A stretch of 64,000 nt of DNA, taken from the NCBI GenBank assembly GCA_014169315.1, contig AP022133.1:2542001-2606000 (forward strand), given 5' to 3'. The position numbers were made by a program, and so were the translations under genes. The notes beneath the pieces are model-generated. The model was not told the DNA's origin, did no database searches, and saw only the letters and a list, made by a program, of their open reading frames with translations. This stretch comes from Enterobacter cloacae. GTDB lineage: Bacteria > Pseudomonadota > Gammaproteobacteria > Enterobacterales > Enterobacteriaceae. Below, one piece after another: positions 46,828 to 54,441 of the stretch. Position 1 is the stretch's first letter. The number at the start of each line of letters is the position of its first letter.

Positions 46828-46932
46828 TAATGTTTGTCAGTTAAGCGACGCAAAGGCACTTTGTTATTTCAGTGGTATCGTTCCGTTCACTCAGACATTT
46901 CTGCTACCTGCATAATCCGCTGCGGTGAACGT

Positions 46933-46960
46933 GTTAAGGGGGCTATCGCGCCCCCTTAAC
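46933..46960. repeat. Perfect 11-bp hairpin in the non-autonomous element (left)
   Basis: GTTAAGGGGGC-tatcgc-GCCCCCTTAAC. A very similar hairpin, GATAAGGGGGCC-gcggt-GGCCCCCTTATC, lies near the other end at 49905-49933, giving the element a symmetrical secondary-structure plan. Confidence 0.8.
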
Positions 46961-47045
46961 AATCCCGGCTCCCGGCAAAGAAAATCGCCGCTTCGCGGTG
47001 CCCTCAGCTTATTCCTTCCGGCTTTTCGGGGACGGGTGAAGTGGT

Positions 47046-47944
47046 CTACTTAATTTGGACACGACCTGAGGTTCTTTGTCTTTCCATCTCGGCAGGTGTT
47101 AACCCTCCGTTGTTTTTATGCGGCCTTACCCGGTTGTAATACCCACTCAGGTACTGAACCACATCCTTCACTGCTTCACTTCTGTTTCGGTAGCCTTCAC
47201 GTAACAACCATTCCGTTTTAAGACTCCGGAACAGCCTCTCTGCAACGGCATTGTCCCAGCAGTTTCCTTTGCGACTCATGCTGAGTCTGATGCCGTACAG
47301 CTTCGCTATGTCCCTGTATGACATGCTGGCATACTGAGAACCCTGGTCAGAGTGGAACATTAATCCTTTTGGACGGCCCCGGTTTTCCCAGGCCATTGTA
47401 AGGGCATTCTGCGCCAGCTGGCTGTCAGCCACAGACGAGAACGCCCAACCCACCACTTTTCGCGCGTATAAATCCAGTACCACTGCCAGATACAGCCAGC
47501 CCGCTTGTGTTCTGATAAAAGTGATATCTCCACACCACACATTATCCGGTGCATTTACCGTAAAATTGCGACTGAGATGATTTTCCGCCAGATTAGACTG
47601 CCGGTTACACAGGCGATAGCGGTGTTTTCCGGGCTGCCTGCTCACCAGACCGGCTTCTTTCATCAGTCGCCCGGCCTTGTAACGCCCAACGTTTTCTCCT
47701 TCGCGGCGAAGCAGTAAAGACAACGTTCTTGCTCCGGCTGAGCCCCGCCCAAGACGGTGTAGCTCGGCCACCCTTCGCTGTAGGGCAATTCGCGTCGTAT
47801 CCGGTTGTTTCTGGCGTTTGCGATGGTAGTAAACCAGACTCCGGCAAACGCCGAGGACCGCACAGAGCTCTTTTACGCTGTATTCCTGGCTCAGGGCGGC
47901 GACAAGTTTCAGGGCTTGCTGGCGTCCGACATCAGCAAAGCTGT
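47046..47944 (-). pseudogene. IS3-family orfB transposase, 5' end cut by IS30
   Basis: The ORF from 47771 downwards contains the DDE integrase core (WCGDITFIRTQAGWLYLAVV, MFHSDQGSQYAS, SMSRKGNCWDNAVAERLFRS) and ends GGLTPAEMERQR. The same frame is open further upstream (FADVGRQQALKLVAALSQEY, VKELCAVLGVCRSLVYYH) up to the IS30 junction, so only its fusion to orfA by frameshifting is lost. Confidence 0.88.
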
Positions 47945-49165
47945 TGTAGATTCAATTGGTCAACGCAACAGTTATGTGAAAACATGGGGTTGCGGAGGTT
48001 TTTTGAATGAGACGAACATTTACAGCAGAGGAAAAAGCCTCTGTTTTTGAACTATGGAAGAACGGAACAGGCTTCAGTGAAATAGCGAATATCCTGGGTT
48101 CAAAACCCGGAACGATCTTCACTATGTTAAGGGATACTGGCGGCATAAAACCCCATGAGCGTAAGCGGGCTGTAGCTCACCTGACACTGTCTGAGCGCGA
48201 GGAGATACGAGCTGGTTTGTCAGCCAAAATGAGCATTCGTGCGATAGCTACTGCGCTGAATCGCAGTCCTTCGACGATCTCACGTGAAGTTCAGCGTAAT
48301 CGGGGCAGACGCTATTACAAAGCTGTTGATGCTAATAACCGAGCCAACAGAATGGCGAAAAGGCCAAAACCGTGCTTACTGGATCAAAATTTACCATTGC
48401 GAAAGCTTGTTCTGGAAAAGCTGGAGATGAAATGGTCTCCAGAGCAAATATCAGGATGGTTAAGGCGAACAAAACCACGTCAAAAAACGCTGCGAATATC
48501 ACCTGAGACAATTTATAAAACGCTGTACTTTCGTAGCCGTGAAGCGCTACACCACCTGAATATACAGCATCTGCGACGGTCGCATAGCCTTCGCCATGGC
48601 AGGCGTCATACCCGCAAAGGCGAAAGAGGTACGATTAACATAGTGAACGGAACACCAATTCACGAACGTTCCCGAAATATCGATAACAGACGCTCTCTGG
48701 GGCATTGGGAGGGCGATTTAGTCTCAGGTACAAAAAACTCTCATATAGCCACACTTGTAGACCGAAAATCACGTTATACGATCATCCTTAGACTCAGGGG
48801 CAAAGATTCTGTCTCAGTAAATCAGGCTCTTACCGACAAATTCCTGAGTTTACCGTCAGAACTCAGAAAATCACTGACATGGGACAGAGGAATGGAACTG
48901 GCCAGACATCTAGAATTTACTGTCAGCACCGGCGTTAAAGTTTACTTCTGCGATCCTCAGAGTCCTTGGCAGCGGGGAACAAATGAGAACACAAATGGGC
49001 TAATTCGGCAGTACTTTCCTAAAAAGACATGTCTTGCCCAATATACTCAACATGAACTAGATCTGGTTGCTGCTCAGCTAAACAACAGACCGAGAAAGAC
49101 ACTGAAGTTCAAAACACCGAAAGAGATAATTGAAAGGGGTGTTGCATTGACAGATTGAATCTACA
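47945..49165 (+). mobile_element. IS30
   Basis: The element is 1221 bp, the exact length of IS30, with terminal TGTAGATTCAAT and ATTGAATCTACA and a GT duplication on both sides (47943-47944, 49166-49167). The transposase appears identical or nearly so to E. coli IS30, suggesting recent arrival. Confidence 0.95.
48007..49158 (+). CDS. IS30 transposase
   Basis: A 383-aa IS30-family transposase starting MRRTFTAEEKASVFELWKNG. The N-terminal HTH regions (ALNRSPSTISREVQRNRG) and the DDE core (GHWEGDLVSGTKNSHIATLV, TWDRGMELARH, ENTNGLIRQYFPK) are complete. It should be functional. Confidence 0.96.
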   Translation: MRRTFTAEEKASVFELWKNGTGFSEIANILGSKPGTIFTMLRDTGGIKPHERKRAVAHLTLSEREEIRAGLSAKMSIRAIATALNRSPSTISREVQRNRGRRYYKAVDANNRANRMAKRPKPCLLDQNLPLRKLVLEKLEMKWSPEQISGWLRRTKPRQKTLRISPETIYKTLYFRSREALHHLNIQHLRRSHSLRHGRRHTRKGERGTINIVNGTPIHERSRNIDNRRSLGHWEGDLVSGTKNSHIATLVDRKSRYTIILRLRGKDSVSVNQALTDKFLSLPSELRKSLTWDRGMELARHLEFTVSTGVKVYFCDPQSPWQRGTNENTNGLIRQYFPKKTCLAQYTQHELDLVAAQLNNRPRKTLKFKTPKEIIERGVALTD

Positions 49166-49449
49166 GTAGCCTTTTTTAATATCTCCTTGTCCCTCTCAAG
49201 CCGCTGAACCCGTTCTTCAAGCTGACGAATGTACTGCTGCTCTGGCGTGAGCGGAGGAGCCGGAGAGGGGATGCCCTGACCGGATAAAACCAGGCCACCA
49301 CGTTCAATTTCAAGCTGTCTGACCCAGCGTCTCATGGCCGTGACACCGACATCAGAGGCTTCGCAGGCCTGGCGGAATGAGTAGCCATGGTCGAGGACCA
49401 GCTCAGCGCACTCGCGTTTAAACTCTGGGGTAAATCGGCGTGAATTCAT
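49166..49449 (-). pseudogene. IS3-family orfA, 3' end replaced by IS30 sequence
   Basis: The N-terminal HTH protein of the element (NSRRFTPEFKRECAELVLDH, SFRQACEASDVGVTAMRRWV, leucine-zipper region QLEERVQRLERDKEILKKAT). Just after the AAAAAAG frameshift site (49174-49180 region) IS30 interrupts it; the fused frame continues about 25 codons into IS30. Removing IS30 restores ...KKATALLMSDASKP-stop. Confidence 0.85.
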
Positions 49450-49519
49450 TTTTTGCACCTCATCAGTTATTTAATTTATAACCTCTGAACGTGTCTAAAA
49501 CTATTAAACCACTTCAGGG

Positions 49520-50016
49520 CGGAGGTAACCTCCCTGTAAAGCCGCCCTCGCCGCGCATCCCTGCGCGTCGCCCCGGCCTTCAGGAAACGCTTCGGCGATT
49601 TTCAGCCGGACTCACGCTCCCTCAACCTTCTTCATCGCCTGAATGTGGCACGGGTGTTGAGTCCCCGCTGAAATCGGCGAACCGGAGACCGGATGACAAG
49701 GGCTGGACGCCAGGGATGGCGGCCAGAGGCGAAACGAGACAGGACAAAATTGCCGGAAGCAATTTTGAACAACGCTTGCGTTGGCCCCGAAGGGGCGAGT
49801 CCCAGGGATGGGACGAGTAATCTTGAGTCGAGCCGACCGCAGGCAGCCGGTCGGGAGGTGAGCGCAGTGCGAAGCACCGATTTCTCCGCGGGGCCGCGGG
49901 GATTGATAAGGGGGCCGCGGTGGCCCCCTTATCCCGTTCACAGGTTGTGAGCGTATTATTTTCTGCGGATATTAAGGTGAACGGAATTATCCACCATGCT
50001 TAACTGACAAGCATTA
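49520..50016. other. Right arm of the non-autonomous element, non-coding
   Basis: About 500 bp of GC-rich sequence without a credible gene. It holds several short inverted repeats (for example around 49769, CGGAAGCAATTTTGAAC region, and the hairpin at 49905-49933). Short open frames on both strands lack ribosome sites and known domains. Confidence 0.55.
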
Positions 50017-50125
50017 GGCGCGATGCCCGTTTTTTTCCCCGTAAATTTGAGGAATCATCGAGCCTGATTATAGTTACTGATACATCGCTTACCCCATCTC
50101 TCCCCTGGACGGGAAAACAACGCCA

Positions 50126-51232
50126 ATGGAAAAACGAAAAAATTCGCCCCCCGAACGTGCAACATGGCCGACGCGTCAGGCAATGGTACTTCACGGACTG
50201 GCAATGAACCTGCCGTGGCTGGCGTTTGTCAACGTGAGCTTTGCGCTCATGATCCTGCTACGCAACGTCCTGTTTCAGGACAGCGATACGCTTTACCCGA
50301 TCCCGCTCCACCTGACGCGAATTGTCGATGCATCAATGTTCGGCATCATTATGCTGTCAGCCGCCTTAATCATCATGGCCTGGCAGCGCATTGCCGGTAT
50401 CAGCGTTGTTCTGTTCGTCTGTAGTGCAATCTGGTCGATAACCTGTTACTGGTTTATCACCGACTGGCAACTTCCCCACGTCTGGCCGCTGTGTGCCATC
50501 CTGCTACTGGCAGGCCTGACGGCGCTGTATTTCTACCCGGAAGGATTATTGTCCTTCATGTTACCGCTCTGGCTCACCCTGCCCGTTGCCAGTTGGATGC
50601 TAAATGACGGGGTCAACATTCGCTTTGCCACCATCTGGATAGTCTTCACCCTGATCCTCATCTGTGGCCGTTTTATCCTGCTGAGCTGGTTTGATGAAGC
50701 CTGGCGGCGTAATCAGCAGAACCAGCTGTTGATCTCTCGGCTGGATGCGCTGGCGCACCAGGATCCGCTGACCAAAACCGCCAACCGTCGGGCAATGGAA
50801 AACGTGCTGAACAATGCGGTTGACCAGGGTAAACCCTTCTCATTGATTATGCTGGATATTGATGATTTCAAACGCTACAACGACACTTACGGCCACCAGG
50901 CAGGAGACGAATGCCTGGCGCGTGTTGCGGACGTGCTGAAGCAAACGGTGCGTACACCGAATGATGTGGTATCGCGCTACGGCGGTGAGGAGTTTGTGGT
51001 GATCCTCTTCAACTGCAAGGAGAGCATGGCGGAACAGGTTGCCGCACGTATTCAGGAGGGGCTGCGCATGGCGGCTATTCCACACGTTGCCTCAACGGTC
51101 AGCGACCACGTTACCGCCAGCATGGGGATTACGGGAATGACGGCGGGACTTACCGCCCACGAGATCATCGCCCGCGCCGATGTTGCACTTTATCAGGCTA
51201 AAAATGCCGGGCGGGATCGCTGGTCTTTGTAA
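50126..51232 (+). CDS. Membrane-bound diguanylate cyclase (GGDEF)
   Basis: A 368-aa protein. Residues about 20-190 contain five to six transmembrane segments; residues about 210-368 form the GGDEF domain (AHQDPLTKTANRRAMENVLN, MLDIDDFKRYNDTYGHQAGD, and the active site RYGGEEFVVIL). It should synthesise c-di-GMP. The position of the inhibitory I-site RxxD is occupied by TPND, so product inhibition may be absent. No EAL domain. It converges with feaB across a terminator. Confidence 0.9.
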   Translation: MEKRKNSPPERATWPTRQAMVLHGLAMNLPWLAFVNVSFALMILLRNVLFQDSDTLYPIPLHLTRIVDASMFGIIMLSAALIIMAWQRIAGISVVLFVCSAIWSITCYWFITDWQLPHVWPLCAILLLAGLTALYFYPEGLLSFMLPLWLTLPVASWMLNDGVNIRFATIWIVFTLILICGRFILLSWFDEAWRRNQQNQLLISRLDALAHQDPLTKTANRRAMENVLNNAVDQGKPFSLIMLDIDDFKRYNDTYGHQAGDECLARVADVLKQTVRTPNDVVSRYGGEEFVVILFNCKESMAEQVAARIQEGLRMAAIPHVASTVSDHVTASMGITGMTAGLTAHEIIARADVALYQAKNAGRDRWSL

Positions 51233-51236
51233 AAAT

Positions 51237-51272
51237 GCCGGGTGACGGCTACGTCTTACCCGGCTTTGCTTT
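51237..51272 (+). terminator. Terminator between the diguanylate cyclase and feaB
   Basis: A 7-bp stem GCCGGGT/ACCCGGC with a 14-nt loop is followed by TTTGCTTTT, immediately after the cyclase stop and before the convergent feaB stop. Confidence 0.8.
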
Positions 51273-52771
51273 TAGTAGCGCACACAAACCGATTTGGTTT
51301 CACACCATCCATCCAGCCAGTCCGGGCCGAAGTCGCGCCCGGTGCCGGACTGCTTCATGCCGCCAAACGGCAGGTTGGCGTCGATCAGCGTATGGCTGTT
51401 CACCCACACGGTACCCGCCTGTAGCCTGTCGGTATATTCCAGCGCCTTGCTGATATTCTGCGTCCAGACGCTGGCCGTCAGCCCGTATTCAGTGTCGTTT
51501 GCCAGCGCCAGTGCTTCTTCACCATCGGCCACGCGCACCAGGTTCACCACCGGACCAAAGACTTCTTCACGGGTCAGCCTCAGTGCGGCATCCGGGTTTA
51601 CCACCAGCGTCGGGGAGACGTAATATCCCTTGCCATCCGGGCCTCGGTTGCCGCTGATAAGCTCCGCGTTGTGCGACTTCGCTTCATCAAGGAAGGTCTG
51701 TACTTTATCGCAGTGCGCACGCGACACCAGCGGATTAATAAACGCCTGGGGTGACATACCCGGGCCAACGCTCAGGGATTTCACCGCCTGTTCAAAGCCG
51801 CCGACCAGCGTGTCAAACAGCGGTGCTTCAATGTAAATACGGGAGCTGGCCGCACAAACCTGCCCCTGGTTAAGGAAGCTGCCGGTCATCAACCCTTCAA
51901 TTACCCACGCAGGGTCGGCATCTTTGAGCACAATGGCCGGGTTTTTACCGCCCAGCTCCAGGGTAACGCCCGTCAGCGTATCCGCCGCCGTGCGCGCAAT
52001 CTGTTTACCGGTCGCCGTTGAACCGGTAAAACTCACTTTCGCAATATGCGGATGCGACGTCAGCGCAGCACCACACACTGCACCGCTCCCCGTCACCACG
52101 TTAAACACGCCGTCAGGAATGCCCGCTTCGCTTGCCAGTTCCGCCACACGCAGCATGGTCAGCGGCGTGGTCTCCGAAGGTTTGATCACGATGGAACAGC
52201 CAGCGGCCAGCGCAGGCATCACTTTCCACATGCCGATCATCAGCGGGAAGTTCCACGGCACAATCCCGGCGACGACACCCACCGGCTCTTTGCGCGTCCA
52301 CGCCTGGTAACGAGCCCCCTGCGGCAACGGGATAGAGAGATCGAGAGTCTTCCCGGCAATTTTGGTGGTCAGCCCGGCGGTATAGCGCATCCAGTTCAGG
52401 GTGCAGCCCACTTCAAAGGCTCGGGAAATGTTAATCGATTTCCCCTGCTCCAGCGTTTCCAGCTGCGCCAGCTCTTCGCTGTGCTGCTCCACCAGGTCAG
52501 CAAAATGCAGCAAGATACGTTCGCGTTCTGCCGGGAGTTTCCCCGCCCAGCGGCGACCAACAAACGCGCGCCAGCCGGACATCACGGCACGGTCAACATC
52601 ATCTACGCTGGCATCTGCGGTTGACGCAATCACCTCTCCCGTGGCCGGGTTGAACACGTTCAACCGTTTTTCGCTGTCGGATGCAGTCTGACGGCCTTCA
52701 ATCCACAGGCCATGATGTCGGTCCAGAAACTGCTGCACGCCAGGCAGTACGGCTACCAGTGATTCAGACAT
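51272..52771 (-). CDS. feaB: Phenylacetaldehyde dehydrogenase
   Basis: A 499-aa NAD-dependent aldehyde dehydrogenase, the same length as E. coli FeaB. The glutamate motif [13 protein letters not shown] and catalytic cysteine [17 protein letters not shown] are present, with [16 protein letters not shown] for NAD binding. It converts phenylacetaldehyde from TynA into phenylacetate, the substrate of PaaK. Two exact FeaR-type boxes lie upstream. Confidence 0.96.
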   Translation of the reverse strand: MSESLVAVLPGVQQFLDRHHGLWIEGRQTASDSEKRLNVFNPATGEVIASTADASVDDVDRAVMSGWRAFVGRRWAGKLPAERERILLHFADLVEQHSEELAQLETLEQGKSINISRAFEVGCTLNWMRYTAGLTTKIAGKTLDLSIPLPQGARYQAWTRKEPVGVVAGIVPWNFPLMIGMWKVMPALAAGCSIVIKPSETTPLTMLRVAELASEAGIPDGVFNVVTGSGAVCGAALTSHPHIAKVSFTGSTATGKQIARTAADTLTGVTLELGGKNPAIVLKDADPAWVIEGLMTGSFLNQGQVCAASSRIYIEAPLFDTLVGGFEQAVKSLSVGPGMSPQAFINPLVSRAHCDKVQTFLDEAKSHNAELISGNRGPDGKGYYVSPTLVVNPDAALRLTREEVFGPVVNLVRVADGEEALALANDTEYGLTASVWTQNISKALEYTDRLQAGTVWVNSHTLIDANLPFGGMKQSGTGRDFGPDWLDGWCETKSVCVRY

Positions 52772-52836
52772 AAGGTACTCCTTCGTTATTATTCGCAGGG
52801 TGTTACTGCAGTCTAAGAGGGCTTTCGCATTCCTGC

Positions 52837-52873
52837 TTTTATCTCTGTGACATTCGCTTTGCCACCTGTGACA
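52837..52873 (-). promoter_or_regulatory. Tandem FeaR-type operators upstream of feaB
   Basis: Read on the minus strand, two boxes, TGTCA-CAGGTGGC-AAA (52873-52858) and TGTCA-CAGAGATA-AAA (52852-52837), both match the FeaR consensus TGNCA-N8-AAA exactly and start 21 bp apart. They lie 66-102 bp ahead of the feaB start, fitting an activator site. Confidence 0.8.
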
Positions 52874-53012
52874 GGCTCCGCAATTCGGGATAATTCCGGC
52901 TTATAACGCTGTTCCCGGTGAGTGTTCTTTCCTATAGTCAGCCTCATAGCTCTGACAAAATGCAACACAAATGCAACAATACGAACACATTGACGGTGCG
53001 GCGAGATAAACG

Positions 53013-53921
53013 ATGGCGGGTGCAAGCGAACAGGAAAAGTATCAGCAGTGGCTGGCGCAAATTAACCAGGTTTGCGGGCATTTCGACGCGCGTCCTTTAG
53101 AGGGACAATTCATTGGTGAACTGGAAACCAGCTATGCCCGCAGCCTGAAGCTAAGCACCGTGACCGCAGGTAGCGTAAACCTGTTTCGTACCCGTCAGGA
53201 GATAAAAAACGGCAACGATGCCTGGTTCTATACGGTGTTTCAGCTCGACGGTAGCGCAGAGATTGAACAGGACGACCGCCGTGCCATTCTCAACACTGGT
53301 GACATTACCCTCCTCGACGCCTCGCGCCCCTGCTCCATCTACTGGCAGGAAAAATCCCGCCAGATTTCGCTGCTTGTTCCTCGTCAGATTATTGAGCAAC
53401 AGTGCCGTTTTCAGGAAGTCAGCTGCGCACTCACGCTGTCGCGCAGTCTGCCGACCGTACAGCTAAGCCATCGTTTGTTGCAGGAGAGTATGGGAAATGC
53501 CGACCTGAGCGATATAGAAAGTGAAGCGGCGCTGGAAGCGATGGTGTGTCTGTTACGCCCGGCCTTTCAGCAGCGTGAGTCTACGCAGCCACGTAAAGAG
53601 CGCCAGTTCCAGAATGTTCTGTCACTGATTGACGACCATATTCAGTCTGAAGCCCTGCGCCCGGAATGGATTGCCACAGAGAGCGGAATGTCGGTGCGCA
53701 GCCTGTACCGTATGTTTGCCGATAAGGGGCTGGTGGTCGCCCAGTATATTAAAAACCGCCGTCTCGACCTCTGCGCGCAGGTGCTGCGCTCCGCCAGCGA
53801 TGATGAGAAGCTGGCGGGAATTGGCTACAGCTGGGGGTTTGCCGACCATAGCCATTTCTCAACGGCGTTTAAGCAGCGCTTTGGCGTGTCGCCCGGCGAG
53901 TACCGTAAGCGTTGCCGCTAA
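53013..53921 (+). CDS. feaR: AraC-family activator FeaR
   Basis: A 302-aa regulator collinear with E. coli FeaR. The N-terminal AraC-binding-like domain includes GDITLLDASRPCSIYWQEKS, and the C-terminal double HTH (WIATESGMSVRSLYRMFADK, YSWGFADHSHFSTAFKQRFG) is complete. It activates tynA and feaB in response to the aldehyde product. Divergent from feaB with a 241-bp control region. Confidence 0.95.
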   Translation: MAGASEQEKYQQWLAQINQVCGHFDARPLEGQFIGELETSYARSLKLSTVTAGSVNLFRTRQEIKNGNDAWFYTVFQLDGSAEIEQDDRRAILNTGDITLLDASRPCSIYWQEKSRQISLLVPRQIIEQQCRFQEVSCALTLSRSLPTVQLSHRLLQESMGNADLSDIESEAALEAMVCLLRPAFQQRESTQPRKERQFQNVLSLIDDHIQSEALRPEWIATESGMSVRSLYRMFADKGLVVAQYIKNRRLDLCAQVLRSASDDEKLAGIGYSWGFADHSHFSTAFKQRFGVSPGEYRKRCR

Positions 53922-54242
53922 CTACTTCTTCAGCCACTTACCGTTAATACCCTTCACGTATTCGCCCGGCTGTGCGCGCTCCACCAGTTTTTGCCCTGCC
54001 ATTTTTGCCACTTCATCAACCGGTAAATTGTTGCTGTCGGCCAACTTTTGATAGTTTTCCGTGCGCGCGGCGTTGATGCGGTTAACCAGCGCCAGGGTTT
54101 CTGCATCTTTCGCGATCGGGGCAATATAACCGCTCAGCGTCTCCCCAACGCGCCCCTGCGCACGCGCGTCGTTCAGCGTCAGCGTGGCGGCCTGCACGTT
54201 CATCCCCAGTGCCAGTAAAATGAGAGCTAGTGTGCGTTTCAT
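53922..54242 (-). CDS. ydbL: Periplasmic chaperone-like protein YdbL (DUF1318)
   Basis: A 106-aa protein with a signal peptide (KRTLALILLALGMNVQA, cleaved before ATLTL) and a DUF1318 domain ending GEYVKGINGKWLKK. In E. coli it assists the YdbH-YnbE bridge, keeping YnbE oligomers in check. Last gene of ydbH-ynbE-ydbL, 7 bp after ynbE. Confidence 0.94.
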   Translation of the reverse strand: MKRTLALILLALGMNVQAATLTLNDARAQGRVGETLSGYIAPIAKDAETLALVNRINAARTENYQKLADSNNLPVDEVAKMAGQKLVERAQPGEYVKGINGKWLKK

Positions 54243-54249
54243 GGCGTCC

Positions 54250-54441
54250 TCAGAACAGATCGCTGCGTGATTTCAACAGGGTTTCAACGTCTTTATCGAC
54301 CTTAATATGGATCTCATGTTCGATTTTCACGTTCATGTTGATGGTAATCGGCTCCTTCGGTGCTGCGACTTCAATGCGCGGCGTACAGCCCGTCAGCATC
54401 GCGACCACAGCAACGGTGAGCACACCAGCCATCTTTTTCAT
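54250..54441 (-). CDS. ynbE: Outer-membrane lipoprotein YnbE
   Basis: A 63-aa lipoprotein precursor with lipobox LTGC at about residue 19, then a beta-rich tail (ITINMNVKIEHEIHIKVDKD). In E. coli it stacks as an outer-membrane extension of YdbH to form a lipid bridge. Its ATG overlaps the ydbH stop by 4 nt. Confidence 0.94.
   Translation of the reverse strand: MKKMAGVLTVAVVAMLTGCTPRIEVAAPKEPITINMNVKIEHEIHIKVDKDVETLLKSRSDLF

Larger units (their letters stand above)
47037..49516 (-). mobile_element. IS3-family element (ISEhe3-like), interrupted by IS30
   Basis: The ends TGAAGTGGTCTACTTAATTT and, inverted, TGAAGTGGTTTAATAGTTTT form the terminal repeats, ending at GGACACG/AGACACG. A GGG duplication lies on each side (47034-47036 and 49517-49519). 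The total is 2480 bp; without IS30 and its 2-bp duplication it is 1257 bp, normal for IS3-group elements. It carried orfA and orfB on the minus strand with an AAAAAAG slippery site. Confidence 0.88.
46828..50016. mobile_element. Non-autonomous element with IS4-like ends (706 bp without nested ISs)
   Basis: The ends form near-perfect inverted repeats: TAATGTTTGTCAGTTAAGC at the left and TAATGCTTGTCAGTTAAGC at the right (one mismatch). A 12-bp duplication GGCGCGATGCCC flanks it at 46816-46827 and 50017-50028. The TAATG...TCAGTTAAG ends resemble IS4. After removing the nested IS3/IS30 unit and one GGG copy, 706 bp remain with no credible ORF but two strong hairpins (46933-46960 and 49905-49933). 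It appears to be a MITE-like passenger needing a transposase from elsewhere. It sits inside the tynA terminator. Confidence 0.75.
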
